The notes under the pieces were generated by a model that had not been told where the DNA came from, searched no databases, and was given only the letters and a program-made list of their open reading frames with translations. Below are positions 7,364-16,094 of a DNA stretch of 35,733 nucleotides, piece after piece (within the stretch, counting starts at the first letter, position 1; each line of letters opens with the position of its first letter). Origin of the DNA: CAZNYN01 sp964577295 (GTDB taxonomy: Bacteria; Synergistota; Synergistia; Synergistales; Synergistaceae); the NCBI GenBank assembly GCA_964577295.1, contig CAZNYN010000018.1:1-35733 (forward strand), written 5' to 3'. Position numbers and translations under genes: made by a program.

Positions 7364-10300
7364 ATGACACGCAAGATGGTAACTCTGGACGGAAATGAAG
7401 CAGCGGCACATGTGGCACATGCGGTAAACGAAGTCATAGCTATCTACCCAATAACACCCTCATCACCGATGGGTGAATGGTCGGATCAGTGGACTGCGGA
7501 AGGACGCACCAACATCTGGGGCACAGTTCCCCTCGTTGAGGAAATGCAGAGCGAAGGAGGCGCGTCAGGCGCTTATCACGGAGCCCTGCAGGCCGGAGCT
7601 CTCGGCACAACCTTCACAGCATCCCAGGGGCTTCTTCTTATGATTCCCAACATGTACAAAATAGCGGGAGAACTCACAAGCACAGTAATGCACGTAACGG
7701 CGAGAAGCCTTGCGACACACGCTCTCTCCATATTCGGAGATCACTCCGACGTAATGGCGGTTCGCTCCACAGGCTGGTCAATGCTCTGCTCATCCACAGT
7801 GCAGGAAGTAATGGACATGGCACTTATAGCTCAGATGAGCACACTCGAAAGCCGCGTTCCCGTACTCCACTTCTTCGACGGATTCAGAACAAGCCACGAA
7901 GAAATGAAAGTCGAAGAAATATCCTATGACGACATGAAAGCCCTCATAGACAACGAAGCAGTCAGAAACCACCGCTGGAACAGACTCAGCCCCGACATGC
8001 CATGCATACGCGGAACGGCACAGAACCCCGACGTATACTTCCAGGCTAGGGAAGCCTGCTCTTCATACTTTGCGGCAGTTCCCGACATCACCCAGAAAGC
8101 CATGGACAAATTCGCAAAACAGATAGGCAGACAGTACCACCTCTTCGACTACTACGGCTGCGACGATGCCGAACGCGTAATAGTAATAATGGGCTCCGGC
8201 TCCGCAGTGGCAAGAGAAGCGGCAGAAAAACTCATAGCGGCCGGAGAAAAAATAGGAGTACTCGTAGTACGCCTCTTCAGACCCTTTGACATATCAAGAT
8301 TCCTCCGCGCCCTCCCCGCTACAGTCAGAAGCATAGCAGTCCTCGACCGCTGCAAAGAACCCACATCCATAAGCGAACCCCTCTGCGCCGATGTAAAAGA
8401 AGCACTCTCCGGCACAGACATAACAATAGTGGGCGGACGCTACGGCCTCTCCTCCAAAGACTTCACCCCCGCAATGGTCAAGGCAGTATTTGACGAACTT
8501 AAAAAAGCCATGCCCAAAGACAGCTTCACAATAGGCATAGAAGACGACCTCAACTTCTCAAGCCTCGAATACGATCCCTCATTTGACACAGAAGACCCCA
8601 AGACAGTCCGCTGCCTCTTCTACGGACTCGGCTCGGACGGAACTGTCGGAGCAAACAAAAACTCAATAAAAATAATAGGCGGAGAGACAGAACTCTACGC
8701 TCAGGGCTACTACAGCTACGACTCCAAAAAATCCGGAGGCATAACAGTAAGCCATCTCAGATTCGGTCCCAACCCCATACTCGCAAGCTACATGATAAAC
8801 AAAGCAAACTTCGTAGCCTGCCACGTATACAGCTTCCTCGAAAAACTCGACGTACTCAAGGGTGCGGCTCAGGGCGGCACATTCCTCCTCAACAGCCCCT
8901 TCGGCCCCGAAGAAGTCTGGGACAAACTCCCCATGACGACACAGAAACACATAATAGACAAAAAACTCAAATTCTACACAATAGACGCAGTCAAAATAGC
9001 CAAAGAAACAGGCATGGGCGGACGCACCAACACAATCATGCAGACCTGCTTCTTCGCAATCAGCGGCGTCCTTGAAAAAGAAACAGCCATAGCTGCCATC
9101 AAAGACTCAATCGTCAAAAGCTACACAAGAAAAGGACAGGCAATAGTAGACAAAAACATAGCGGCAGTAGACGCGACACTCGCCAACCTCTACCAGGTAA
9201 CAGTGCCCGCCGAAGCCACAAGCACATTCGACATACTGCCTCCCGTAGCCGACGACGCGCCAGAATTCGTCAAAGACATACTCGGCCCCATGATGATACT
9301 CGAAGGAGACAGCCTCCCCGTATCAGCCATGAGCGAAGACGGCACATTCCCAAGTGCAACGACACAGTACGAAAAGCGCAACATAGCCATAGACATCCCC
9401 TCATGGGACCCCGCACTCTGCATCCAGTGCGGCAAATGCTCCCTTGTCTGCCCCCATGCCGCTATACGCGCCAAAATATACGACCCAGAACTTCTGGCAG
9501 ACGCACCCGAAACCTTCAAATCAGCCGACGCCAAATGGAAAAACTTTGAAGGAGCCAAATACACTGTACAGATAGCGCCCGAAGACTGCACAGGCTGCGG
9601 ACTCTGCGCCCACAACTGCCCAGTCAAAGCCAAAGAAGGCACAGACAAGAGACCTCTCGTAATGGTAAACCAGATGGAAGTCCGTCTGCCCGAGCGCGAC
9701 AACTGGAACTTCTTCCTTGAAATCCCGGAAGCAGACAGAAACAAACTCAACACCTCCACAGTCAAAGACGTACAGCTCCTCCGTCCCCTCTTTGAATTCT
9801 CAGGAGCATGCGCGGGATGCGGAGAGACACCGTACCTCAAACTCCTCTCCTCACTCTTCGGAGACAGAGCAATGATAGCCAACGCCACAGGCTGCAGCTC
9901 CATATACGGAGGCAACCTCCCCACGACACCGTGGGCAGTAAACGAAGAAGGCAGAGGTCCCGCATGGAGCAACTCCCTCTTTGAAGACGCGGCGGAATTC
10001 GGACTCGGATTCAGACTCACAATAGACAAACATGCCCAGTACGCAGCAGAACTCCTCCAGAGAATGGAACCCGTACTCGGAGAAGACATAGTCAAAACAA
10101 TACTTGACGCGCCTCAGAACACAGAAGAAGAAATAAAGAAAGTACAGGAAAAAGTCGAAGACCTCAAACACATCCTCGAACACCATATATGCACCGAAGA
10201 AGCCGAAGAAATGGCCTCACTGGCAGACTGCCTCGTCAAAAAGAGCGTATGGTGCGTCGGAGGAGACGGATGGGCATACGACATAGGCTACGGCGGACTT

Positions 10301-10894
10301 GACCACGTAATAGCCTCAGGCAAAAACATAAACATCCTTGTCCTCGACACAGAAGTCTACTCCAACACAGGCGGACAGATGTCAAAATCAACGCCGAGAG
10401 GCGCGGTAGCCAAATTTGCCGCGGCAGGCAAAAAAATGGGCAAGAAAGACCTCGCCCTCATGGCTATGAGCTACGGCAACGTATACGTAGGCAAAGTGGC
10501 GCTCGGAGCGAACGACGCCCACACAGTCAAAGTATTTAAGGAAGCCGAAGCCTACAACGGCCCGTCCCTCATAATAGCCTACAGCCACTGCATAGCGCAC
10601 GGCATAGACATGGTCAAAGGCCTCGACCAGCAGAAAAAAGCTGTCGAATCCGGCCACTGGATGCTCATGCGCTACAACCCCGACCTTGCCAAAGAAGGCA
10701 AAAACCCGCTTACAATAGACTGCAAAGAGCCGACGCTCCCGCTTAAAGACTACGTCTACAACGAAGCGCGCTACAAGAGCCTGGCATCCCAGCAGCCGGA
10801 AAAAGCGGCGGAACTCCTTGCCGAAGAAGAGAAAGACATAAAGGCCCGCTGGCGCTACTACAGCCACATGGCTGCTATGAAAATGGAGGATTAG
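7364..10894 (+). CDS. nifJ: Pyruvate:ferredoxin (flavodoxin) oxidoreductase, single-chain
   Basis: A 1176-residue homodimer-type PFOR, the normal length. It oxidises pyruvate with CoA to acetyl-CoA and CO2, reducing ferredoxin. The N-terminal pyruvate-binding domain has the YPITPSSPMGE motif. A 2x[4Fe-4S] ferredoxin domain carries CIQCGKCSLVCP (from residue 686) and CTGCGLCAHNCP (from 742). The proximal cluster and TPP domain carries CAGCGETPY, GCSSIYGG, GDGWAYDIGYGGLDH and SNTGGQMSKSTPRG. ATG 7364 is chosen because GAGGAGG ends 9 bp before it; an upstream TTG at 7346 lies in front of that site. It is followed after 6 bp by oadA, coupling oxaloacetate and pyruvate metabolism. Lys is almost always AAA and Leu CTC, unlike the next gene, consistent with high expression. 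Confidence 0.97.
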   Translation: MTRKMVTLDGNEAAAHVAHAVNEVIAIYPITPSSPMGEWSDQWTAEGRTNIWGTVPLVEEMQSEGGASGAYHGALQAGALGTTFTASQGLLLMIPNMYKIAGELTSTVMHVTARSLATHALSIFGDHSDVMAVRSTGWSMLCSSTVQEVMDMALIAQMSTLESRVPVLHFFDGFRTSHEEMKVEEISYDDMKALIDNEAVRNHRWNRLSPDMPCIRGTAQNPDVYFQAREACSSYFAAVPDITQKAMDKFAKQIGRQYHLFDYYGCDDAERVIVIMGSGSAVAREAAEKLIAAGEKIGVLVVRLFRPFDISRFLRALPATVRSIAVLDRCKEPTSISEPLCADVKEALSGTDITIVGGRYGLSSKDFTPAMVKAVFDELKKAMPKDSFTIGIEDDLNFSSLEYDPSFDTEDPKTVRCLFYGLGSDGTVGANKNSIKIIGGETELYAQGYYSYDSKKSGGITVSHLRFGPNPILASYMINKANFVACHVYSFLEKLDVLKGAAQGGTFLLNSPFGPEEVWDKLPMTTQKHIIDKKLKFYTIDAVKIAKETGMGGRTNTIMQTCFFAISGVLEKETAIAAIKDSIVKSYTRKGQAIVDKNIAAVDATLANLYQVTVPAEATSTFDILPPVADDAPEFVKDILGPMMILEGDSLPVSAMSEDGTFPSATTQYEKRNIAIDIPSWDPALCIQCGKCSLVCPHAAIRAKIYDPELLADAPETFKSADAKWKNFEGAKYTVQIAPEDCTGCGLCAHNCPVKAKEGTDKRPLVMVNQMEVRLPERDNWNFFLEIPEADRNKLNTSTVKDVQLLRPLFEFSGACAGCGETPYLKLLSSLFGDRAMIANATGCSSIYGGNLPTTPWAVNEEGRGPAWSNSLFEDAAEFGLGFRLTIDKHAQYAAELLQRMEPVLGEDIVKTILDAPQNTEEEIKKVQEKVEDLKHILEHHICTEEAEEMASLADCLVKKSVWCVGGDGWAYDIGYGGLDHVIASGKNINILVLDTEVYSNTGGQMSKSTPRGAVAKFAAAGKKMGKKDLALMAMSYGNVYVGKVALGANDAHTVKVFKEAEAYNGPSLIIAYSHCIAHGIDMVKGLDQQKKAVESGHWMLMRYNPDLAKEGKNPLTIDCKEPTLPLKDYVYNEARYKSLASQQPEKAAELLAEEEKDIKARWRYYSHMAAMKMED

Positions 10895-10900
10895 TTTTAA

Positions 10901-12499
10901 ATGTCAAAAGAAGTAAAGCAAGAGATAAAGGACAGCATGGGACGAGTCATTGCCACAAAAGTTACTGTGGTGAAGGAGAGCGTCAAATCCGATAAGGCGG
11001 AGCAGATTATAAATATTCCTCAGACCGAAGTTAAGGCCGCAAAAGAGGAATCTCCGTCGATAGAAATTAAAGAAGCTGCCCCTGTCAAAAAGGAGCAGAA
11101 GCCCAAAGCGCGCGTCGGAATCATGGAGACAGCCTTCCGTGATGCTCATCAGTCGATAATGGCGACAAGACTTCGCACTGATGACATGCTACCGATATGC
11201 GAGGCTATGGATGAGGTCGGATACCACTCTATAGAGATGTGGGGCGGAGCAACATTTGACTCCGCAATGCGCTTTCTCAATGAAGACCCGTGGGAGAGAC
11301 TCAGACAGATAAAGAAACGTCTGAAGAACACAAAGACTCAGATGCTTATGCGCGGACAGAATATTGTCGGCTACAGACACTATTCCGACGAAGTAGTGCG
11401 TGAATTTGTAAAGCGCGCTCTCGGCAACGGCATAGACATAGTGAGAGTCTTTGACGCTCTCAATGACCTCCGCAACATGTCAATAGCGGCGGATGCAGTC
11501 AAAAAAGAGGGCGGAGAGCTTCAGATGACAATCTCCTACACAATATCTCCCGTCCACACTCTTGACCTCTTCGCGAAACAGGCGAAGGACATGGCCGACA
11601 TGGGAGCGGATTCAATCTGCATAAAAGACATGGCAGGGCTTCTCTCTCCGGTGGCTGCTTCGTCACTTGTAAAGGCGATAAAGGCGAAGGTTAATCTTCC
11701 CGTTCAGATTCACAGCCACTACACGAGCGGAATGGCGGCAATGTCCTACATGGCGGCGCTCGAAGCCGGAGCTGACGTTGTGGACTGCGCGATATCTCCC
11801 TTCGCAATGGGGACAAGCCAGCCTGCTACGGAAGCTATAGTAGCTGCTCTTAAGGGCGGGCCTCTCGATACGGGGCTTTCCCTCGAAAAGCTCCTGCCTG
11901 TCGCGAACCACTATGAAAATCTTAAAAACAAGTACAGCGACATAATCATGGGAGTGAGCGGAGTCAACATCAACATTCTGCTCTACCAGATACCGGGAGG
12001 CATGTATTCCAACCTTCAGAGCCAGCTCAAAGAGGGCGGATGCCTCGATAAGTTCCAGCAGGTTATGGAAGAAGTTCCGCGCGTGCGCAAAGAGATGGGA
12101 TATCCGCCTCTTGTCACACCGACAAGCCAGATAGTCGGAACTCAGGCCGCAATGAATGTAATAGCGGGCGAGCGCTGGAAGATGGTTCCGAAGGAAGTCT
12201 ATCAGTATTTCCGCGGTTACTACGGCAAGACACCTGCTCCCGTCGACCCCGAGATACAGAAGAAGGTTCTTGGCGATGAGATTCCCATTACATGCCGTCC
12301 CGGAGAGAAGATAGCTCCCGAAATCGAAGCGGCGCGCAGAGAAATAGGCATATATGCCACACAGCCGGAAGATATCTTGAGCTACATACTCTTCCCGCAG
12401 GTTGCCAAAGACTTCCTGCCGAGCAAGTACATGAAAGAGACTATGGTTGATATAGGACTTCAGGAGCAGTATGACCCTGACGCTTATCCCATAATATAG
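10901..12499 (+). CDS. oadA: Oxaloacetate decarboxylase alpha / pyruvate carboxylase subunit B-type carboxyltransferase, no biotinyl domain
   Basis: A 532-residue protein. Residues about 72-345 form the carboxyltransferase TIM barrel with ETAFRDAHQS (metal-binding Asp), SICIKDMAGLL (the lysine that becomes carbamylated) and IHSHYTSG (metal-binding His pair). A PYC_OADA domain follows to about 520. The usual C-terminal biotinyl domain with its AMKM motif is missing. Instead there is a 70-residue N-terminal extension rich in Lys, Glu, Val and Pro. It would move CO2 between oxaloacetate and a separately encoded biotin carrier, linking citrate lyase product to pyruvate for the PFOR 6 bp upstream. 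Whether it is a sodium-pump decarboxylase or a carboxylase subunit cannot be settled; no membrane beta subunit is in the window. Confidence 0.9.
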   Translation: MSKEVKQEIKDSMGRVIATKVTVVKESVKSDKAEQIINIPQTEVKAAKEESPSIEIKEAAPVKKEQKPKARVGIMETAFRDAHQSIMATRLRTDDMLPICEAMDEVGYHSIEMWGGATFDSAMRFLNEDPWERLRQIKKRLKNTKTQMLMRGQNIVGYRHYSDEVVREFVKRALGNGIDIVRVFDALNDLRNMSIAADAVKKEGGELQMTISYTISPVHTLDLFAKQAKDMADMGADSICIKDMAGLLSPVAASSLVKAIKAKVNLPVQIHSHYTSGMAAMSYMAALEAGADVVDCAISPFAMGTSQPATEAIVAALKGGPLDTGLSLEKLLPVANHYENLKNKYSDIIMGVSGVNINILLYQIPGGMYSNLQSQLKEGGCLDKFQQVMEEVPRVRKEMGYPPLVTPTSQIVGTQAAMNVIAGERWKMVPKEVYQYFRGYYGKTPAPVDPEIQKKVLGDEIPITCRPGEKIAPEIEAARREIGIYATQPEDILSYILFPQVAKDFLPSKYMKETMVDIGLQEQYDPDAYPII

Positions 12500-12510
12500 C
12501 AGACCAAAGA

Positions 12511-12534
12511 GGCGGCGGAAGAGATTCTGCCGCC
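12511..12534 (+). terminator. Terminator-like hairpin after oadA
   Basis: GGCGGCGGAA (12511-12520) pairs with TTCTGCCGCC (12525-12534) around a GAGA tetraloop, with one G-U pair. ATTTAT follows. It ends the PFOR-oadA unit and separates it from the aminotransferase gene. Confidence 0.6.
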
Positions 12535-12629
12535 ATTTATGTCACTGCAGGCAAAGATGCTCTTGGCAAAGATGTAAAATACATATAAATTTATCTCACA
12601 TATTATTGAATGCAGAGGTGTTGACGGCG

Positions 12630-13907
12630 ATGAAATATTCACAGATGGACAAAGAAGCGCTGCTTTGCGAGAAGTCTAAGCTCACGGCGCAGTATGAGGA
12701 CTATAAATCAAAAGGCCTTAAGCTCAATATGGCGAGGGGAAAGCCCGGGGCGGAGCAGCTTGCCATATCAATGCCTATGCTCGATGTATTAAATTCATCA
12801 AGCGACTGCCGTGCCGATGACGGAGCAGACTGCCGCAACTACGGTGAACTTTCAGGCATAAGCGACGCGAAAAAATTGTTCTCAGAATATATGGGAGTAG
12901 AGGCGGACGAGATAATTGTCGTAGGCTCCACCTCTTTGACATTTATGTATGACTGCCTTGCGCGCGCCATGCTGACGGGAGTATTGGACTCGGAACAGCC
13001 GTGGGGAAAGTATGAGAAGATAAAATTTATATGCCCGGTTCCCGGCTATGACCGCCACTTCAGTATATGCGAATTTCTCGGCATAGAGATGATAAACGTC
13101 CCTCTCACAGAGTGGGGCCCGGATATGGATATGATAGAGAAGCTCGTCGCTTCCGACGAGACGATAAAGGGCATGTGGTGCGTGCCTAAGTACACAAACC
13201 CCCTCGGCGGAGTCTATTCCGACGAAGCCGTGCGCCGCATAGCCTCGATGGAGACAAAGGCCGCAGACTTCCGCGTATTCTGGGACAACGCCTATGCCGT
13301 GCACAAGGTGTATAAGGACGTTCCTCTCCTCAACCTCCTCGACGAGTGCAAAAAGGCGGGACATCCAAACAGGGCTTATATGTTCGGCTCTACGTCAAAG
13401 ATCACATTCCCGGGAGCGGGAGTGGGTTTCTTCGCAGCGTCAAAGGAGAATATCGACTTTACTTTAAAGCAGATGGGCAGCCAGGCCATAGGCTATGACA
13501 AGATGAACATGCTGCGCCATGTGAGATTCTTCAAGGACTACAACGGCATATTGGAAATTATGGAGAAGCACGCGGCTATACTGCGTCCGCGCTTCGATGC
13601 GGTCTTAAACGCCCTGGACGGAGAGCTCTCCGAGCCCGCTGTCGGCTCATGGGTTAAGCCCGACGGAGGCTACTTTGTCACATACATAGCGGAGAAAAAC
13701 TGCGCTAAGAGAATAGTCGCTCTGTGCAAGGAAGCTGGAGTCACACTCACGGGAGCGGGAGCCACACACCCGTACCACAAAGACCCCGATGATTCCTACA
13801 TACGCATAGCTCCGAGCTTCCCCTCCGCCGATGAGCTTGCCCTAGCAATGAAGATATTCTGCGTTTCGGCAAAGCTTGCAATGACGGAAAAGCTGCTTGC
13901 TCAATAA
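12630..13907 (+). CDS. Aspartate aminotransferase, PF12897-type (subgroup Ic-like)
   Basis: A 425-residue PLP enzyme of fold type I. It resembles the Asp_aminotransf family rather than classical AspC: motifs NMARGKPGAEQL, NYGELSGI, VPKYTNPLGG and FWDNAYAVHK, with the PLP lysine in MFGSTSKITFPGAG. It interconverts aspartate and oxaloacetate using 2-oxoglutarate/glutamate. ATG 12630 follows AGAGGTG by 9 bp; an in-frame TTG at 12606 lies ahead of that ribosome site and was not used. Its place after the oxaloacetate enzyme suggests aspartate entry into the same pathway. Exact substrate is inferred from family. Confidence 0.87.
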   Translation: MKYSQMDKEALLCEKSKLTAQYEDYKSKGLKLNMARGKPGAEQLAISMPMLDVLNSSSDCRADDGADCRNYGELSGISDAKKLFSEYMGVEADEIIVVGSTSLTFMYDCLARAMLTGVLDSEQPWGKYEKIKFICPVPGYDRHFSICEFLGIEMINVPLTEWGPDMDMIEKLVASDETIKGMWCVPKYTNPLGGVYSDEAVRRIASMETKAADFRVFWDNAYAVHKVYKDVPLLNLLDECKKAGHPNRAYMFGSTSKITFPGAGVGFFAASKENIDFTLKQMGSQAIGYDKMNMLRHVRFFKDYNGILEIMEKHAAILRPRFDAVLNALDGELSEPAVGSWVKPDGGYFVTYIAEKNCAKRIVALCKEAGVTLTGAGATHPYHKDPDDSYIRIAPSFPSADELALAMKIFCVSAKLAMTEKLLAQ

Positions 13908-13940
13908 GCCGCAGAGTTACCTTTAAAGGGGGCAGACTGA

Positions 13941-14342
13941 ATGCTTCACACCTATTCTGCGATTGTAAGAGACATCATAGAGTACATCAGCATAATTATC
14001 ATAATGTCAGGTGTGCTTATGGCATCTATACGCCTCGTCAAACTCATAATAAGGTCTCACAGGGGAGAGTGCGGCGAGGACAGCGATTCTCTTATACGTC
14101 TGCGTCTCTCCTTTGAAGGCACTCTCATGCTCGGTCTTCAGTTTCTTATGGCGGCCGACATAATAGGCACAATAAGCAATCCCGACCTCAAGGGAGTAGT
14201 AGTCCTCTCAGTGATAGTTCTCCTGAGAGTGATATTGAGCTTTACTTTGAGCAAAGAAGTCGCTGAAATGGACAGACAGAAGAGAGAGAGCGAAGAAAGA
14301 AAGCTCCTCTCCGAAAACGGAGCTTCCGGAAATAATATATAG
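13941..14342 (+). CDS. DUF1622 family membrane protein
   Basis: A 133-residue protein with three predicted membrane helices (about residues 12-32, 57-75 and 80-100) and a charged, Arg/Glu-rich C-terminal tail. The segment LSFEGTLMLGLQFLMAADII is the DUF1622 hallmark. Function is unknown for the family. A GGGGG ribosome site precedes ATG 13941. It sits 33 bp after the aminotransferase and 17 bp before the transaldolase, so the three are probably cotranscribed, without an evident functional link. Confidence 0.8.
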   Translation: MLHTYSAIVRDIIEYISIIIIMSGVLMASIRLVKLIIRSHRGECGEDSDSLIRLRLSFEGTLMLGLQFLMAADIIGTISNPDLKGVVVLSVIVLLRVILSFTLSKEVAEMDRQKRESEERKLLSENGASGNNI

Positions 14343-14359
14343 GGCATTGGGGCGATGAT

Positions 14360-15010
14360 ATGAAATTTTTTCTTGATACAGCGAATATAGATGAGATAAA
14401 GCAGGCCTGCTCATGGGGAGTTGTAGCGGGAGTGACGACAAATCCCACTCTTGTCTCCAAAGAAGGCTGCCGCGACTTTCACGGCCGCATAAAAGAGATA
14501 GCGGAAATTGTGAAAGGGCCGGTAAGCGCCGAAGCAGTCTCTCTTGAAAAGGAGAAACTCATAGAGGAAGCCAAAGTTATAGCGAAGATAGACCCGAATG
14601 TTGTGGTAAAGATTCCGATTTGCCCCGACGGTCTCGGAGCTGTAAAAGAGCTTTCCTCTCTCGGGATAAAGACAAATGTCACTTTGGTATTCTCAGCCAA
14701 TCAGGCTATCCTTGCCGCAGCGGCGGGAGCTTCTTACGTCAGCCCCTTTGTCGGCAGGCTCGATGACATAGGAGCGGAGGGCATCTCTTTAGTCCGCGAC
14801 ATATCCGAGATATTCCGCCTGTACGGGATAGAGACTAAAATCATAGCGGCAAGTCTGCGCCACCCCGCTCACGTTATGCAGTGCGCAAAAGCGGGAGCGG
14901 ATTTCGCCACAGTTCCCTTCAAAGTTATGAAGATGCTCTTTGAACATCCTCTGACTGCAAAGGGGATAGAGAGCTTCAACAGCGACTGGGAAAAGTACCT
15001 GCGCGGATAA
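14360..15010 (+). CDS. tal: Small transaldolase / fructose-6-phosphate aldolase family
   Basis: A 216-residue TIM-barrel protein of the TalC/MipB type. It has MKFFLDTANIDEI at the start, GVTTNPTLVSKEG, and the Schiff-base lysine in NVVVKIPICPDG. SPFVGRLDDIG and IIAASLRHPAHV follow. It moves a dihydroxyacetone unit between sugar phosphates in the non-oxidative pentose phosphate pathway, or cleaves fructose-6-phosphate; sequence alone does not separate these. Full length for the short class. It ends 49 bp before the convergent lysK with a shared terminator between. Confidence 0.9.
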   Translation: MKFFLDTANIDEIKQACSWGVVAGVTTNPTLVSKEGCRDFHGRIKEIAEIVKGPVSAEAVSLEKEKLIEEAKVIAKIDPNVVVKIPICPDGLGAVKELSSLGIKTNVTLVFSANQAILAAAAGASYVSPFVGRLDDIGAEGISLVRDISEIFRLYGIETKIIAASLRHPAHVMQCAKAGADFATVPFKVMKMLFEHPLTAKGIESFNSDWEKYLRG

Positions 15011-15023
15011 AAGGCAAAAAAAG

Positions 15024-15055
15024 GACGCACCCCCGACATAGGGCGGTGCGTCTTT
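15024..15055. terminator. Bidirectional terminator between tal and lysK
   Basis: GACGCACC (15024/5-15031) pairs with GGTGCGTC (15045-15052), extended inward by CCC/GGG. TTT follows on the + strand. On the - strand the run complementary to AAAAAAA at about 15016-15022 gives a stronger U-tract, so it mainly serves lysK. Confidence 0.75.
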
Positions 15056-15059
15056 CATA

Positions 15060-16094
15060 TTACAGAGCTGCCATAATTCTCGGAATTGCGTTTTTCAGGA
15101 CTTCTATTCCTCTTAAATATTCGGCAATTTCTATCTGCTCATTCGATGTGTGGTCATACTTTGAATCCCCCGGGCCGAAAGCCCCCATGCAGCATCCCCA
15201 AGGCGAGAGAACATTAAGGTCGCAGGTTCCCTGTTTTGCGAGAAGCCTCGGCGGCTCCCCCGTAACGTCTCTTATAGCCGTTCTGAAAGCGCGGATTACC
15301 GGGTCTGTCTTTGGCACTCCGTGCGGAGGAACATATTCTATGACCTCCGCAGTCACTCCGAAAGCCGCAGCCGTCTCGTTTATCACAAGTTCGACATCCT
15401 CCTGAACGGCATCGAGGGGCAGACGGAAGTCCATCGTTATCTTTGCGAACCTTGTGCCCGCCTCATGCCCTTCCATATCCATTACGGCGATGGAGTAGCC
15501 CTTTCCCATGTTTGCGACTATATCGGTCATTGAAGAAGCCGCACGGACAGCGTCCGTCATAGGGCCGGGGCTGCCGGATCTGTGAGCTCCGTTGTCCTCC
15601 GCCACAAAGCTGAAGAGGACTCTGCCTCTGTAAGAGAGAGCGACACCCGAACTTCCCGTAGGCTCTCCTATGACAAGGGCGGCGGGCTCGTGCAGAGGCA
15701 TGCGGAAACGCGCACCGCGCGAATCTATCTCTTCTCCTACCGCTCCGACAAAGGTGATTCTCCACCCCTCGGGCAGGGAAACGGCGCCGCCCGCGACAGC
15801 CATGGCGCAGCAAGGGCCTTTTGCGTCTACAGAACCTCGTCCAACTATGATATCTTGATCCATCCTAAATTTCGGCCCGCCGGGAACTGTGTCTATGTGG
15901 CTTAAAAGCACAAGCTCTTTCTCGCCTCTGCCTCTGTAGGCAATGACGCTCCCCATGCCGTCCAGGTGAGCGCTCTCCCATCCGAAGTGCGGCATCCTGT
16001 CGGCAAGCAGCCGCGCCGCGTCCTCCTCGTGCCCGGTCGGGCTCGGCACTGCTACAAGGTCTGCCAAAAGGCAGGCTGAGTCGGGCATCCTCAT
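15060..16094 (-). CDS. lysK: [LysW]-lysine/[LysW]-ornithine hydrolase (M20 peptidase)
   Basis: A 344-residue M20 metallopeptidase. Zinc ligands and catalytic residues are visible in LLSHIDTVPG, GRGSVDAKGP, GAVGEEIDS, VIGEPTG and the C-terminal KYDHTSNEQ. Short length and the DHTSNEQI ending fit LysK rather than ArgE/DapE. It releases lysine or ornithine from the C-terminus of the carrier protein LysW, the last step of the pathway. Start ATG 16094 overlaps the lysJ stop by 4 bp, so the pair is translationally coupled. It is the last gene of the - strand operon. Confidence 0.9.
   Translation of the reverse strand: MRMPDSACLLADLVAVPSPTGHEEDAARLLADRMPHFGWESAHLDGMGSVIAYRGRGEKELVLLSHIDTVPGGPKFRMDQDIIVGRGSVDAKGPCCAMAVAGGAVSLPEGWRITFVGAVGEEIDSRGARFRMPLHEPAALVIGEPTGSSGVALSYRGRVLFSFVAEDNGAHRSGSPGPMTDAVRAASSMTDIVANMGKGYSIAVMDMEGHEAGTRFAKITMDFRLPLDAVQEDVELVINETAAAFGVTAEVIEYVPPHGVPKTDPVIRAFRTAIRDVTGEPPRLLAKQGTCDLNVLSPWGCCMGAFGPGDSKYDHTSNEQIEIAEYLRGIEVLKNAIPRIMAAL

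Noticed and set aside
9190..10095. 301-codon open frame antisense to the PFOR gene
   Set aside because: It lies wholly inside a clear PFOR gene, has no recognisable domain or ribosome site, and results from the biased third-codon positions of PFOR.
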